DNA of 44,369 bases from Sphingomonadales bacterium BRH_c42 (GCA_001516125.1 LOEX01000131.1:1-44369); one strand, 5' to 3'. Counted from the stretch's first letter, positions 1-9,648 are shown. Numbers and translations: made by a program. Notes: a model not told the origin generated them from the sequence alone.

Positions 1-1
1 G

Positions 2-637
2 CCGATCAGCATGAGTGCCAGCGACATCGGCGGCTTCAAGGAAGTGGTCGCCAATATTAAGGGCACCGGAGTTTTCGCCCGGCTCAAGTTCGAAAGCGGG
101 GTGCACCGCGTGCAGCGCGTGCCCGTGACCGAAAGCGGCGGGCGCATCCACACCAGCGCCGCGACCGTGGCGGTGCTGCCCGAGCCCGACGAGGTCGACG
201 TCAGGATCGAGGACAAGGACCTCAAGATCGATATCTACCGCGCATCGGGCGCGGGCGGGCAGCATGTCAACACCACCGATTCGGCGGTGCGGATCACGCA
301 CCTGCCCAGCGGGCTGGTCGTCACCTGCCAGGACGAACGCAGCCAGCACAAGAACAAGGCGAGGGCGATGCAGGTGCTGCGCGCGCGGCTCTATGAGAAG
401 ATGCGCGACGAGACGCAGGGCGAGGAAGCCGCTGCGCGCAAGGCGATGGTGGGCAGCGGCGACCGCTCCGAACGCATCCGCACCTACAATTTCCCGCAAG
501 GGCGCGTTACCGACCACCGGATCGGCCTCACCCTGCACAAGCTTGAGGAAGTGCTGGCCGGGCCGGGCCTTGGCGAGATCATCGATGCGCTGATCGCAGA
601 GGACGAGGCGAAGCGCCTCGCCGCGATGGCGGAATGA
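2..637 (+). CDS. prfA: Peptide chain release factor 1 (RF1), 5'-truncated by window edge
   Basis: RF1 recognises UAA and UAG stop codons in the ribosomal A site and triggers hydrolysis of peptidyl-tRNA. The frame is already open at base 2, so the true start lies upstream. About 211 codons are visible, roughly the C-terminal 60% of a protein that is normally about 355 residues. The family signature is clear: an HRVQRVP block, the RIHTSA segment, and the catalytic GGQ tripeptide at 254-262 inside GAGGQHVN. The GGQ glutamine is the methylation target of PrmC, which is encoded next. The stop codon overlaps the prmC start (ATGA), which implies translational coupling. The start of the protein and the stop-codon recognition loop cannot be fully assessed here. 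Confidence 0.97.
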   Translation, partial: PISMSASDIGGFKEVVANIKGTGVFARLKFESGVHRVQRVPVTESGGRIHTSAATVAVLPEPDEVDVRIEDKDLKIDIYRASGAGGQHVNTTDSAVRITHLPSGLVVTCQDERSQHKNKARAMQVLRARLYEKMRDETQGEEAAARKAMVGSGDRSERIRTYNFPQGRVTDHRIGLTLHKLEEVLAGPGLGEIIDALIAEDEAKRLAAMAE

Positions 638-1458
638 CTGTCGCCGATGCCATCAGGCAGGCGGCGCGGACACTATCGGCAAACGGCGATACGGCGCGGC
701 TCGATGCCGAATTGCTGATGGCGCACGCGCTGGGCGTTTTGCGGTCGGACTTGCTGTTGCGCCATATGGACGATCCGGTCCCTGAGGGTTTCGAAACGCT
801 GGTCGCGCGCCGCGCGCAGCATGAGCCGGTCGCCTATATCGTCGGCGAAACAGAGTTCTTCGGTCACAGTTTTACGGTCAATCCGGCGGTGCTGATCCCG
901 CGCGGCGACAGCGAAACGCTGGTCGAGGCTGTGCTCGATCTGGGCCCGCAAGCGGGGCGGGTGCTCGATCTGGGCACGGGTTCGGGCGCGCTGCTGCTGA
1001 GCGTTCTGGCCGCCCGGCCAGCAATGCAGGGTATCGGCATCGATGCCTCGTTCGATGCCGTGCAGGTCGCGGCGCTCAATGCGGTGCGGCTGGGTTGGGC
1101 GGACAGGGCGCGAATCCTGCGGCGCGACTGGCGCGAGCCTGGCTGGGCCGATGATCTGGGCCGCTTCGCGCTGATCCTATGCAACCCGCCCTATGTCGAG
1201 GCGGACGCGCCGCTCGATGCGTCGGTTCGCGATTATGAACCGGCGCAGGCATTGTTTGCGGGGAAGGACGGGCTTGACGACTACCGCGTAATCGTCCCGC
1301 AGCTGTCCAGCCTTTTGTTGCCAGATGGCTGCGCGGTGCTGGAAATCGGCGCAACTCAGGCCGAATCGGTCGCGGCGATTGCGCACGAGGCGGGGTTCAA
1401 GGTTGCGGCACGGCGCGACCTTGCCGGCCGGAATCGCGCATTGGTGCTGACCCGGTAA
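634..1458 (+). CDS. prmC: Release factor glutamine N5-methyltransferase PrmC (HemK)
   Basis: PrmC methylates the glutamine of the GGQ motif in release factors RF1 and RF2, using S-adenosylmethionine. The 274-residue length is normal. A helical N-terminal domain (about residues 1-80) carries [13 protein letters not shown]. The class I methyltransferase domain follows, with SAM-binding motif LDLGTGSG at 111-118 and the substrate-amide-binding NPPY at 184-187. The usual IPRPETE segment reads IPRGDSET here, a mild departure. The ATG lies inside the prfA stop (4-base overlap), the standard prfA-prmC arrangement, so enzyme and substrate are co-expressed. Confidence 0.97.
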   Translation: MTVADAIRQAARTLSANGDTARLDAELLMAHALGVLRSDLLLRHMDDPVPEGFETLVARRAQHEPVAYIVGETEFFGHSFTVNPAVLIPRGDSETLVEAVLDLGPQAGRVLDLGTGSGALLLSVLAARPAMQGIGIDASFDAVQVAALNAVRLGWADRARILRRDWREPGWADDLGRFALILCNPPYVEADAPLDASVRDYEPAQALFAGKDGLDDYRVIVPQLSSLLLPDGCAVLEIGATQAESVAAIAHEAGFKVAARRDLAGRNRALVLTR

Positions 1459-1718
1459 TTCCGGCGGGAAAATCGCAAAATGGCTTGGCAAATGCGTTTC
1501 CAGTCGCTACCGCAGTTTTCAGGTCTTCTGGTCAGCGGACATTTCATCGCCGACCGTTGTACCTCGTTCCAGGTTTTGATGCTGGTGCGGGCCGTGTTGG
1601 TTCGCCGTTTGGCTCGGAATTGGGCGCGCTGCCCGATGGCGGCGCTCATGGCAAAGGTCATTTGACCGCTGCGCGGAAACGTGTGCTGGCGCAGGGTCGC
1701 GAGTGAGGAAAACTCTCC
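1459..1718. other. Intergenic region, no gene supported
   Basis: This 260-base gap separates prmC from the DUF4167 gene. Short open frames exist (for example 1480-1665) but none has a convincing ribosome-binding site or recognisable protein. It probably holds the promoter of the DUF4167 gene. I could not pick out a confident -35/-10 pair or a terminator. Confidence 0.5.
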
Positions 1719-2399
1719 TTGAATAACAACAGGAACAATCGCCGTCGCGGTCGCGGCAATCGCAGTCAGGGCGGCGGCAACCAGATCAACCGGATCGACA
1801 GCCGGGCGCGCGGCAATGCGCCGCAGATGCTCGAGAAGTACAAGAAGCTCGCCCAGGATGCGCAGCATAACGGCGACAGGGTGCAGGCCGAATATTACCT
1901 GCAGTTTGCCGATCACTACTTCCGCGTGATCGCCGACAACAAGACGCGTCAGGACGAGGGACGCTCGCGGCGCCCGGACGATCGCGATCCGACCAACGAC
2001 GACGATGACGAGAATTTCGAAGCGCGCGATGATTACGACCGGCGTCGCACATCGCCTCGTCCGCGTGATCGCGATCGTGATCGCGAACCGCCGCGGTTCG
2101 AGGGAGAGCCCGGCGAGGAAGGCGAGGCAACCGGTGTGGAGGCGCAGCAATCCCCGGTCGAGGAAGCGCCACGTCAGGGCCGGTCAAAGGACCGCGGCGC
2201 TCGCCGCCCGGCCCGCGACAATCGCCCGGCCCGCAAGGAACGCGGCGAGGCCGGAAACGATGCAGGTATCGATGCCGCCATCCTTCCTCCGTCGATCGGC
2301 GCAGGCAGCGACGCGGTGGCACCCGACGAAGAAAAGCGCCCGCGCCGCCGCCTCAAGATCAGCACCAGTGGCGACGATGATTTGCAGGCAGTTGGCTGA
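1719..2399 (+). CDS. DUF4167 domain-containing protein, TTG start
   Basis: This 226-residue protein has the DUF4167 layout seen across alphaproteobacteria. An Asn/Arg/Gly-rich N-terminus (NNNRNNRRRGRGN) leads into a conserved helical block at about residues 30-75, including APQMLEKYKKLAQDA and a YYLQFADHYFR segment. The remainder is long, charged and probably disordered, rich in Arg, Asp and Glu. The basic N-terminus suggests nucleic-acid binding, but the function is not established. The start is TTG at 1719: GAGGA lies about 9 bases upstream at 1705-1709 and no in-frame ATG gives the conserved N-terminus. It ends 29 bases before lnt on the same strand. Confidence 0.88.
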   Translation: MNNNRNNRRRGRGNRSQGGGNQINRIDSRARGNAPQMLEKYKKLAQDAQHNGDRVQAEYYLQFADHYFRVIADNKTRQDEGRSRRPDDRDPTNDDDDENFEARDDYDRRRTSPRPRDRDRDREPPRFEGEPGEEGEATGVEAQQSPVEEAPRQGRSKDRGARRPARDNRPARKERGEAGNDAGIDAAILPPSIGAGSDAVAPDEEKRPRRRLKISTSGDDDLQAVG

Positions 2400-2428
2400 C
2401 TGACCGGGCACCGGGGGCGGGCTGGCGC

Positions 2429-4015
2429 GTGATCGAGGCATTTGACCCCGTTCGGCGCCGGGTCATGGCCCGACCACGGTTGCTGGCGGCCGCACTGGGC
2501 GCAGTTGGTGCCTGCGCTTTCGTTCCGCTGGGCCTATGGCCGCTCGGACTTGCCGCCATTGCCGGTTTCATCGTGCTGCTGCGCCGCGCGCAGAGCAGGG
2601 CAGAGGCGGCACAGATCGGCTGGCTGTTCGGATGGGCGCATCTGACGCTGGCGAACAACTGGATCGCCACTGCCTTCACCTATCAGAGCGATATGCCCGC
2701 CTTTCTCGGCTGGCTGGCGGTTCCATTGGTATGCGCCTATCTGGCGATCTATCCCGCGCTTGCCGCGCTCGCTGCGCACCGGTTAGTGGGCAAGTCCGGC
2801 ACCCTGGCCTTCGGGTTTCTGCTGGCCGCGGCCTGGATCGTCACCGAATGGCTGCGCAGCTGGGTCTTCACCGGATATCCCTGGCCGCCGCTTGGCCTGA
2901 TGCTGCTGGGCGGCTTCGACGCGCCGGGGATTGCCCGCGCGCTGCCGTGGCTGGGCACATATGCGCTTTCCGGGCTGGTGATCGTGATCGCGACCGCATT
3001 GGTGGCGCTGGCTGAGGGGCGCCGTTGGGCCGTTCTGGCAGCAAGCGGCGCGGTGCTGGCGGCACTGATGCATTGGCCGGCGAACAGGGGGCCGGAAGGC
3101 ACAGTGCCGTTCGTGCTGATCCAGCCGCTGATCCCGCAGGTGGAGATCAACGACGCATCGAAATTCGAGGAGCATTTCTCCCGCATCGCCCGGCTGACCA
3201 TGCCCGGAAACGACGCGCGGCGGCTGGTGCTGTGGCCCGAATCGGGCGTGCCTGACTATCTGCGCGATGGTTATCCGCAGCGCTATTATTTCCAGATGAC
3301 CGTCGCTGCCGACCCGGCATTTGCGAGGCGGCGGATCGGCGCCGTGATCGGCCCCGCGTCGCTGCTCCTCACCGGGGCAGTGGATCTGGAGATTGGCGAG
3401 CGTGAGGGGCAGCTGCGCGCAGTGGGCGCCTACAATGCCATCACTCCGATCGATGGCGAGGGGAATCTGGGGCGGCGCTATGCCAAGGCGCATCTGGTGC
3501 CCTATGGCGAATACCTGGCGCTGCGCTGGCTGCTTGAGCCGCTGGGTGCTTCGCGGCTGGTTGCGGGCTCGATCGATTTCATCCCCGGCCCCGGCCCGCA
3601 GACGCTCGACCTTGGGCCATTTGGCCGGGCAGGAATGCAGATCTGCTATGAAATCGTGTTTTCAGGCGAGGTGGTCGATCGCGCGAACCGGCCCGATTAC
3701 ATCTTCAACCCTTCCAATGATGGCTGGTTCGGTGCGTGGGGCCCGCCGCAGCATCTGGCGCAGGCGCGGATGCGCGCGATCGAGGAAGGGCTGCCGGTGC
3801 TGCGCTCCACCACCACCGGGATCAGCGCGGTGATCGATGCCGATGGCGTGGTGCGCCAGCATATCGGCAGACAGCGCGAGGGCCGGATCGACGGCTACAT
3901 TCCGCCTGCCAAACCACCAACGCTGTTCGCCCGGCTGGGCAATGCGCTGCCGCTGGGATGGGCGATTGTGCTGGCGGCGCTATCGCTTGTTGCCATGCGT
4001 CGCCGCGGCGGCTAG
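2429..4015 (+). CDS. lnt: Apolipoprotein N-acyltransferase
   Basis: Lnt adds the third acyl chain to the N-terminal cysteine of lipoproteins at the periplasmic face of the inner membrane. The 528-residue protein has about six N-terminal membrane segments (residues 15-215), a periplasmic nitrilase-type domain, and a final membrane helix near residues 505-522. The catalytic triad is visible: Glu271 in LWPESG, Lys353 in AKAHLVPYGEY and Cys406 in MQICYE. The GTG at 2429 is the most upstream plausible start. The ATG at 2465 (residue 13) is an alternative that keeps the whole domain. Two lipoproteins in this window (14759 and 8720 reverse) are likely clients. Confidence 0.95.
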   Translation: MIEAFDPVRRRVMARPRLLAAALGAVGACAFVPLGLWPLGLAAIAGFIVLLRRAQSRAEAAQIGWLFGWAHLTLANNWIATAFTYQSDMPAFLGWLAVPLVCAYLAIYPALAALAAHRLVGKSGTLAFGFLLAAAWIVTEWLRSWVFTGYPWPPLGLMLLGGFDAPGIARALPWLGTYALSGLVIVIATALVALAEGRRWAVLAASGAVLAALMHWPANRGPEGTVPFVLIQPLIPQVEINDASKFEEHFSRIARLTMPGNDARRLVLWPESGVPDYLRDGYPQRYYFQMTVAADPAFARRRIGAVIGPASLLLTGAVDLEIGEREGQLRAVGAYNAITPIDGEGNLGRRYAKAHLVPYGEYLALRWLLEPLGASRLVAGSIDFIPGPGPQTLDLGPFGRAGMQICYEIVFSGEVVDRANRPDYIFNPSNDGWFGAWGPPQHLAQARMRAIEEGLPVLRSTTTGISAVIDADGVVRQHIGRQREGRIDGYIPPAKPPTLFARLGNALPLGWAIVLAALSLVAMRRRGG

Positions 4016-4026
4016 AGGATATTCAC

Positions 4027-4046
4027 ACATAAAGAAATCCTTATAT
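4027..4046 (+). promoter_or_regulatory. Imperfect palindrome upstream of metK, candidate methionine/SAM-regulator operator
   Basis: The 50-base gap before metK contains an imperfect inverted repeat: arm ACATAAAG at 4027-4034, a 4-base spacer, and arm CCTTATAT at 4039-4046 (6 of 8 positions pair). It is clearly more AT-rich than its surroundings. SahR, an ArsR-type repressor of SAM-cycle genes in Proteobacteria, is reported to bind ATATAAAG-like palindromes. Assigning this site to SahR is inference. A metK ribosome-binding site, GAAGAGG, lies at 4055-4061. Confidence 0.45.
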
Positions 4047-4065
4047 CCTTCTTCGAAGAGGCTTC

Positions 4066-5274
4066 ATGCGCGACGATTACCTGTTCACTTCGGAAAGCGT
4101 TTCCGAAGGCCATCCCGACAAGGTTTCCGACCAGATTTCGGACGCGATTGTCGATCTGTTCCTGTCGAAGGATCCCGAAGCGCGCGTAGCCTGCGAAACG
4201 CTCACCACCACGCAGAAGGTCGTGCTGGCGGGTGAAATCCGCTGCAAGGGCGTTTACGAGGGCGGCCAGTGGACTCCCGGCGCGCTCGACGAGATCGAGG
4301 CCGCCGTGCGCAATACGGTGCGCGAGATCGGCTATGCCCAGCCTGGCTTCCATTGGCAGACGCTCGCCTTCGAGAACCACCTCCACGGCCAATCCGCGCA
4401 TATCGCGCAGGGCGTGGACGCCAGCGGCAACAAGGATGAAGGCGCGGGCGACCAGGGCATCATGTTCGGCTTTGCCTGCGATGAGACCCCCGATCTCATG
4501 CCCGCCGCGATCGATTACAGCCATAAGATCCTCGAACGGCTGGCGGCTGATCGCCATTCGGGCGCGGCCCCTTTCCTCGAACCCGATGCCAAGAGCCAGG
4601 TGACGCTGCGTTATCGCGGCGGCAAGCCGGTGGCCTGCACCGCGGTAGTCGTTTCCACGCAGCACGCGCCCGGATACGACGAGGGGGAAAAGGAGGCCGA
4701 GCTCAAGGCCTATGTCAGGAAGGCAGTCGGCGAAGTGCTGCCGCAGGGGCTGCTGAGCGATGAGACGGTGTGGCATATCAACCCCACCGGCGCGTTCGAG
4801 ATCGGCGGACCCGATGGCGATGCCGGGCTGACGGGGCGCAAGATCATTGTCGATACCTATGGCGGCGCGGCGCCGCATGGCGGCGGTGCCTTCAGCGGCA
4901 AGGACCCGACCAAGGTGGACCGCTCAGCTGCCTATATCGCGCGCTATCTCGCCAAGAATATCGTTGCGGCGGGGCTTGCGCGGCGCTGCACCATTCAGCT
5001 GGCCTATGCCATCGGCATCGCCAGGCCATTGGCGCTCTATGTCGATACGCATGGCACCGGGACGGTCGGCGATGACCGGCTCGAAGCCGCGATCCTCTCT
5101 ATCGAGAAGCTGGGCGGGCTGACCCCGCGCGCCATCCGCATGCATCTGGGGCTCAATCGCCCGATCTATCGCCGGACCGCGGCCTATGGCCATTTCGGGC
5201 GCAAGGCCGAAGGTGACTATTTCCCGTGGGAACGCACCGACCTGATCGGCGACCTCAAGGCCGCGCTGGACTGA
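4066..5274 (+). CDS. metK: S-adenosylmethionine synthetase
   Basis: MetK makes S-adenosylmethionine from methionine and ATP, and so supplies the SAM-dependent methyltransferases in this window (PrmC, UbiG). The 402-residue protein has all three signatures: [12 protein letters not shown] near the N-terminus for methionine and ATP binding, [12 protein letters not shown] near residue 127, and the glycine-rich [16 protein letters not shown] loop near residue 272. The start is ATG at 4066, with GAAGAGG 4 bases upstream. Its last 20 bases overlap the 3' end of the convergent CoA-transferase gene, an unusually tight tail-to-tail arrangement. Confidence 0.98.
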   Translation: MRDDYLFTSESVSEGHPDKVSDQISDAIVDLFLSKDPEARVACETLTTTQKVVLAGEIRCKGVYEGGQWTPGALDEIEAAVRNTVREIGYAQPGFHWQTLAFENHLHGQSAHIAQGVDASGNKDEGAGDQGIMFGFACDETPDLMPAAIDYSHKILERLAADRHSGAAPFLEPDAKSQVTLRYRGGKPVACTAVVVSTQHAPGYDEGEKEAELKAYVRKAVGEVLPQGLLSDETVWHINPTGAFEIGGPDGDAGLTGRKIIVDTYGGAAPHGGGAFSGKDPTKVDRSAAYIARYLAKNIVAAGLARRCTIQLAYAIGIARPLALYVDTHGTGTVGDDRLEAAILSIEKLGGLTPRAIRMHLGLNRPIYRRTAAYGHFGRKAEGDYFPWERTDLIGDLKAALD

Positions 5275-6433
5275 TCCAGTCCCCCTGATGCTCGCCGAGC
5301 ATGGGGGAGGGCGCGTCGAGCGCCAGCTCGGCACCTGAGAAGGTGAACGGGCTGCGCACGGTGGGCAGTCCGCCCAGATCGAGCTTCATCCCGCGTGCGA
5401 TCACCTGCGGATCGGCAAAGACCTGATCGATTTCATGGATCGGCCCCGCCGGGATGCCGTGGGCGTGGCATTGTTCGAGCAGCCATTCGCGGGGGTGCCG
5501 GGCGGTTTCAGCGGCGATCAGCGTGTCGAGCGCGGCGCGGTTGGCGAGCCGCGCCTCGTTGCTGGCGAAGCGCGCATCGCCCAGCAGATCATCGCGGCCC
5601 AGCATGTTCAGCAGCTTGCAGAACAGGCCGTCGTTGGCGGGCGACAGGATGATCGGGCCGTCGGCGGCGGGAAACACGCCATAGGCGCTCACCTGGGCAT
5701 GCGCATTGCCCATGCGCGGCGGGTTCGTGCCGGTGACGAGATAGTGCAGCGCCTGGCTGGCGAGCAGGCCGACCGAACAGTCGAGCAGCGCCATGTCGAC
5801 ATGCTGGCCTGTTCCGGTGCGCTCGCGCATGGTCAGCGCGGCCTGGATGCCGATCACGGCATAGAGCCCGCAGACGAGGTCGGAAATCGAGATGCCCATC
5901 TTCATCGGCTGGCCTTGCGGCTCGCCGGTCAGCGCCATGAACCCGCTCATCGCCTGGATGACGAAATCGTACCCCGCCTCATGCGCGCGCGGGCCGTCCT
6001 GGCCGAAGCCGGTGATCGAACAATAGACGAGGCGCGGATTGACGGCGGCGAGCGCGGGGTAATCGAGCCCGAATTTCGCCAGCGATCCGGTCTTGAAATT
6101 TTCCAGCACCACATCGGCCCCGGAAATCAGCGCCTTGACCTGCGCCAATTGCTGCGCATCGCAAAAATCGGCGACGACCGAACGTTTGCCGCGGTTGCAG
6201 GCGTGGTAATAGGCGGCCTCGCGCTGCACCTTGCCATCAGGCCCCTCGCGCTCGATCCATGGAGGGCCCCATTTCCGCGTCCCGTCACCATCGGGGCTTT
6301 CGACCTTGATCACATCGGCGCCGAGATCGGCCAGAATCTGGCCCGCGAACGGCCCTGCCAGCACGCGCGCGAGCTCGACGACCTTCAGCCCGGCCAGCGG
6401 AGCATCCGGGTTGCGAGGTTTATCGAGCCACAT
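5255..6433 (-). CDS. CaiB/BaiF family (class III) CoA transferase
   Basis: This 392-residue protein belongs to the family III CoA transferases (formyl-CoA transferase, CaiB, alpha-methylacyl-CoA racemase), which move CoA between carboxylic acids through an aspartyl-CoA intermediate. Near the N-terminus is [30 protein letters not shown], the CoA-binding region, followed by the conserved NRGKRSV segment. The catalytic aspartate is expected in [13 protein letters not shown]. The acyl substrate cannot be read from sequence. It is the last of five minus-strand genes, 33 bases after the ferritin-like gene, and its neighbours scoA and scoB also transfer CoA. Its 3' end overlaps metK by 20 bases. Confidence 0.93.
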   Translation of the reverse strand: MWLDKPRNPDAPLAGLKVVELARVLAGPFAGQILADLGADVIKVESPDGDGTRKWGPPWIEREGPDGKVQREAAYYHACNRGKRSVVADFCDAQQLAQVKALISGADVVLENFKTGSLAKFGLDYPALAAVNPRLVYCSITGFGQDGPRAHEAGYDFVIQAMSGFMALTGEPQGQPMKMGISISDLVCGLYAVIGIQAALTMRERTGTGQHVDMALLDCSVGLLASQALHYLVTGTNPPRMGNAHAQVSAYGVFPAADGPIILSPANDGLFCKLLNMLGRDDLLGDARFASNEARLANRAALDTLIAAETARHPREWLLEQCHAHGIPAGPIHEIDQVFADPQVIARGMKLDLGGLPTVRSPFTFSGAELALDAPSPMLGEHQGDWISPARP

Positions 6434-6466
6434 GCCGCGTGGGCTTGCGCCCGGTCAGGGCTGCGG

Positions 6467-7135
6467 TCAAGTGGCGTAGACCCGCGAATCCTCATCCGGC
6501 CAGGTCACGAGCCGCGTTGCCTGGCGGTCGAGAAACAGCGTGGGCAACTTGGCCAGCATCAGCGACTTGTGGATCCAGTAATCGGTCCACTTTTCCCTCC
6601 AGCGCGGTTTGGGCCGGCGGCCATTCGCGCGCAGCCAGGCGTCGTAGGGCATCCAGTGGCTCGGCTCGTCCTTCTCGACCACCTTGAAGATCGCGGTCAT
6701 CGCCCGGTCCGACAGCACATGCCGGTTCTTCAGCAGCACCTCGACCTGCCTCATGCCGCGCTGTTCGGTAATCATGATCACACGGCACAGCTTCTCGAAC
6801 TCGTCGCCATTCGTAACGATCTCGCCAGTATCGAGCTCCTCGATCGGGCAGCCGAACACGCTCTGGATGAAGTGATCGATATGGCCGCAGGTGCGATCGA
6901 CCTTGAGCGGCATTTCGCCCCTCAGCTCGAACCAGCGGCGGAACATGCGATAATGCTTTTCCTCGTCGGCGCGGTGTTTCTCGACCGCGGCGATGAACCG
7001 GGAATCGCCGGGGCAACGCGCCCGGACAGCCTCGAGCACCCGGTCGAGCGAGGTATAGCCGCGATGTTCGTTATAGATGTAGATCGACGCGAGCACATCG
7101 AGAAAGCGGCTGCGAAAGGCGGCAGCGAAACTCAT
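6467..7135 (-). CDS. Ferritin-like domain protein, putative diiron protein
   Basis: This 222-residue soluble protein has the spacing of a ferritin-like four-helix diiron protein. Candidate metal ligands are Glu23 in YNEH, the DEEKH cluster at 57-61, Glu124 in ITEQRG and the EPSH pair at 157-160. These form two ExxH-type elements with intervening glutamates, as in rubrerythrin or ferritin-like oxidases. No signal peptide or membrane segment is seen. The start ATG at 7135 has only a weak ribosome-binding site (GAGA, about 16 bases upstream). The substrate is unknown. Its location between CoA-transferase genes suggests a role in acyl-chain metabolism, but this is only context. Confidence 0.75.
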   Translation of the reverse strand: MSFAAAFRSRFLDVLASIYIYNEHRGYTSLDRVLEAVRARCPGDSRFIAAVEKHRADEEKHYRMFRRWFELRGEMPLKVDRTCGHIDHFIQSVFGCPIEELDTGEIVTNGDEFEKLCRVIMITEQRGMRQVEVLLKNRHVLSDRAMTAIFKVVEKDEPSHWMPYDAWLRANGRRPKPRWREKWTDYWIHKSLMLAKLPTLFLDRQATRLVTWPDEDSRVYAT

Positions 7136-7179
7136 AACAAATAATTATCTCATGCCGCCGCGAGTCTCGCCAAACGGAA

Positions 7180-7845
7180 TCACCTGGGAAGCGCAACCTC
7201 ATAGTGCGCCGTGGTCTTCGCCGCGACTTCATCGGCGGTCACGCCCGGTGCCAGTTCGATCAGGCGGAACGGGCTGGTATGATCCTCCCGCTGGAACACG
7301 GCGAGATCGGTGATCACCATGTCGATCACATTCCTGCCCGTCAGCGGCAGGGTGCATTCTGGGATGAACTTGGGGCTTCCGTCCTTGGCATTGTGCTCCA
7401 TCACCACGATGATCTTCTTGACGCCCGCGACGAGGTCCATCGCGCCGCCCATGCCCTTGATCATCTTGCCCGGGATCATCCAGTTGGCGATGTCGCCGTT
7501 CTCGGCCACTTCCATCGCGCCGAGCACGGTGAGGTCGATATGTCCGCCGCGGATCATGGCAAAGCTCGCGGCGCTGTCGAAATAGGCGCTGTGCGGCAGT
7601 TCGCTGATGGTCTGCTTGCCCGCATTGATGAGGTCGGGATCGACCTCGTCGTCATAGGGGAAGGGGCCGATGCCGAGCATGCCGTTCTCGCTCTGGAGCG
7701 TTACGGTCATCCCGCGCGGGATGTTGTTGGCGACCAGCGTGGGGATGCCGATGCCGAGGTTGACGTAATAGCCATCGCGCAGTTCCTGCGCGGCGCGCGC
7801 GGCCATCTGGTCGCGGCTCCAGCCACTGGTTGCTTCGGCCATCAT
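7180..7845 (-). CDS. scoB: 3-oxoacid CoA-transferase subunit B
   Basis: This is the beta subunit of succinyl-CoA:3-ketoacid CoA transferase, which with ScoA activates acetoacetate using succinyl-CoA. It contains the [17 protein letters not shown]-terminal motif and the catalytic glutamate in the [10 protein letters not shown] segment, which forms the glutamyl-CoA thioester. Length is about 221 residues. The start is one of two adjacent ATGs (7845 or 7842). The stop of the upstream phosphatase gene (TGA at 7844-7842) lies within them, and GGGAG sits about 9 bases upstream. The frame is open further, to 7947, but that extension overlaps the phosphatase gene and has no family similarity. Confidence 0.95.
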   Translation of the reverse strand: MMAEATSGWSRDQMAARAAQELRDGYYVNLGIGIPTLVANNIPRGMTVTLQSENGMLGIGPFPYDDEVDPDLINAGKQTISELPHSAYFDSAASFAMIRGGHIDLTVLGAMEVAENGDIANWMIPGKMIKGMGGAMDLVAGVKKIIVVMEHNAKDGSPKFIPECTLPLTGRNVIDMVITDLAVFQREDHTSPFRLIELAPGVTADEVAAKTTAHYEVALPR

Positions 7846-8720
7846 TGCGGCTCCCATTCGCTGTCGGTGGAGAAGATATCGTCCCAGCCCAGCCGGTCCC
7901 ATGGGCCATAGACGGGATTGGGGAGCAGGAACCAGCCATTGTCCCACAGCGCGCTCGCGGCGGCACCGGTCGCCATCTGCATGCGGACGGAGGGGGGCAG
8001 CGCCCTGTCGTTGAACTGCTGGCTGAAATCACCCAGCTGGTCACCGGCGAGGACGATGACGCAGTAACGCGCGGCAATGGCGCCGCGGCGCAGATCCTTG
8101 CTCGATCCGCCCGCATCGTCGCCGAGCAGGAACAGCGTCTCGCCGTGCCTGAACTCGCCCAGCCCGGCGGCGCGCAGTGTACCCTCGGTGCCCGCGGCGT
8201 TGGCGGCGCTGCGGTTGGTGTTGGCGATGACGGTGATGCCCGCCGCGCGCAGGCCGTTCACCAGATCGACGCTGCCGGGCATTGCCCTGGCCTTGCCCGC
8301 ACCTGTCTTTTCCCACTGGTCCCAGACCTTGGGATCAAAACCGATGCCGTGCTGCGCAAACCAGCGCATCGATCCGAGGTTCCAGATCAGCGTCTCGTCG
8401 GCATCGAAGACGGCGGCATAGGGCTTGTCGCCGCAAGGTTCGAAGCGCGGCGCATCGATACCGGCGCCAGCGGCCAGGACGACGCTGTCCTGCGGCCGCT
8501 GCATGATACGCATGGCTGCATAATCGGCGATGCGGGCATAGGTCGCGCGCACCGCGATTGCGGCCTCGGCAGAACCATAAAGATATTGCAGCGCGGTGGG
8601 CGGCGCGGGTGTGGCAGTTTCCTCCGCCTGGGGCACCGGCGGCGGCGCAACCGCAGGCGGCACGGTTCCCGCGCAGCCAGCGAGAAGCAGGCCGAGCGTC
8701 AGTGTCAAACCGCGCGTCAT
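7842..8720 (-). CDS. HAD-superfamily lipoprotein acid phosphatase (class B / P4-like)
   Basis: This 292-residue protein begins with a lipoprotein signal: lipobox LLAG followed by Cys16, then a Pro-rich linker to about residue 42. The mature part is a HAD subfamily IIIB phosphatase. It has the DxDxT nucleophile motif DADET at 106-110, a Thr in ANTNRS near 168, a candidate Lys at 208, and the acidic motif GDQLGDF at 226-232, as in lipoprotein e(P4) and class B acid phosphatases. It should act outside the cytoplasm on phosphomonoesters, perhaps nucleotides. It lies between scoA and scoB, overlapping each by 4 bases, an odd place for an exported enzyme. Confidence 0.88.
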   Translation of the reverse strand: MTRGLTLTLGLLLAGCAGTVPPAVAPPPVPQAEETATPAPPTALQYLYGSAEAAIAVRATYARIADYAAMRIMQRPQDSVVLAAGAGIDAPRFEPCGDKPYAAVFDADETLIWNLGSMRWFAQHGIGFDPKVWDQWEKTGAGKARAMPGSVDLVNGLRAAGITVIANTNRSAANAAGTEGTLRAAGLGEFRHGETLFLLGDDAGGSSKDLRRGAIAARYCVIVLAGDQLGDFSQQFNDRALPPSVRMQMATGAAASALWDNGWFLLPNPVYGPWDRLGWDDIFSTDSEWEPQ

Positions 8721-9436
8721 GCTACTGCTCCCGCCGTCTCACGCGCGCGCACGGTGCGGAACTCGATCTTCTTGTCACAGGGCGCGCCCACGATCATCCG
8801 CTGGACGTAAACGCCCGGCAGGTGGATGCAATCGGGATCGAGGCTGCCGGCGGGCACCACTTCCTCGACCTCGACCACGCAGACCTTGCCGCAGGTGGCG
8901 GCGGGCAGGTTGAAGTTGCGCGCGGTCTTGCGGAACATCAGATTGCCCGTTTCATCGGCCTTCCACGCCTTGACGATCGAAAGGTCGGCGAAGATGCCGC
9001 GCTCGAGAATGTATTCTTCGCCGTTGAAGGTTTTCGTTTCCTTGCCTTCGGCCACCAGCGTGCCGACGCCTGTTTTGGTGTAAAAGCCGGGAATACCCGC
9101 ACCGCCTGCGCGCATACGCTCGGCCAGCGTGCCCTGCGGGCAGAATTCGACCTCAAGCTCTCCGGCGAGATACTGCCGCTCGAACTCCTTGTTCTCGCCG
9201 ACATAGCTGGAGATCATCTTCTTCACCTGCCGCGTGCGCAGCAGCTTGCCGATGCCCTCGTTGTCGATCCCGGCATTGTTGCTGGCGAATGTGAGCCCCT
9301 TGACCCCGCTGTCGCGGATCGCATCGAGCAACCGGTCGGGGATGCCGCACAGGCCGAAGCCGCCACTGGCGATGAGGATGTCGTCGCGCAGCAACCCATC
9401 AAGAGCACTGGCGGCATCGGGATAAAGTTTCTGCAT
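8717..9436 (-). CDS. scoA: 3-oxoacid CoA-transferase subunit A
   Basis: This is the alpha subunit of the succinyl-CoA:3-ketoacid CoA transferase, 239 residues. It shows the glycine-rich IASGGFGLCGIPDRLLDAI segment, a class I CoA-transferase signature, and the conserved EYILERGIFADLSIVKAWKAD region. The start ATG at 9436 is preceded by GTGAGGA about 5 bases upstream. The frame is open to 9529 but the extra residues are not family-like. It is the first gene of a minus-strand run scoA-phosphatase-scoB. Its stop overlaps the phosphatase start (ATGA). Confidence 0.95.
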   Translation of the reverse strand: MQKLYPDAASALDGLLRDDILIASGGFGLCGIPDRLLDAIRDSGVKGLTFASNNAGIDNEGIGKLLRTRQVKKMISSYVGENKEFERQYLAGELEVEFCPQGTLAERMRAGGAGIPGFYTKTGVGTLVAEGKETKTFNGEEYILERGIFADLSIVKAWKADETGNLMFRKTARNFNLPAATCGKVCVVEVEEVVPAGSLDPDCIHLPGVYVQRMIVGAPCDKKIEFRTVRARETAGAVA

Positions 9437-9506
9437 CGGTTCCTCACGCTGGAAGGAAGGGAGTTGGTGCGGCGCATAGCGCGTCGCCCGATACCTGTCA
9501 TCCGCT

Positions 9507-9530
9507 GTATTGGCCGCCGTATTGGCCAAT
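9507..9530. repeat. Short direct repeat in the scoA / methyltransferase divergent promoter region
   Basis: GTATTGGCC occurs twice, at 9507-9515 and 9519-9527, with a 12-base period. The second copy forms part of the palindrome ATTGGCCAAT (9521-9530). It lies between the divergent starts at 9436 and 9649, where an operator is plausible. No regulator is assigned. Confidence 0.35.
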
Positions 9531-9648
9531 GCAGAAACGCCCGCTCCCCTCCGTCGAGAATTGGCGAGGGTTGATCGGGCCGGAGTTGCGGCGCAGCCGC
9601 GGATGGGGTCGGCCGGATTTCATGGTTTGAGGAAACGGAGGGAATGAA

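Noticed and set aside
1480-1706. Short open frames between prmC and the DUF4167 gene
   Set aside because: They have no ribosome-binding site and no protein-like pattern. The region is better read as a promoter-containing spacer.
4016-4065. SAM riboswitch upstream of metK
   Set aside because: Only 50 bases are available between the lnt stop and metK, and no conserved riboswitch core or pseudoknot was recognised. A protein operator fits better.
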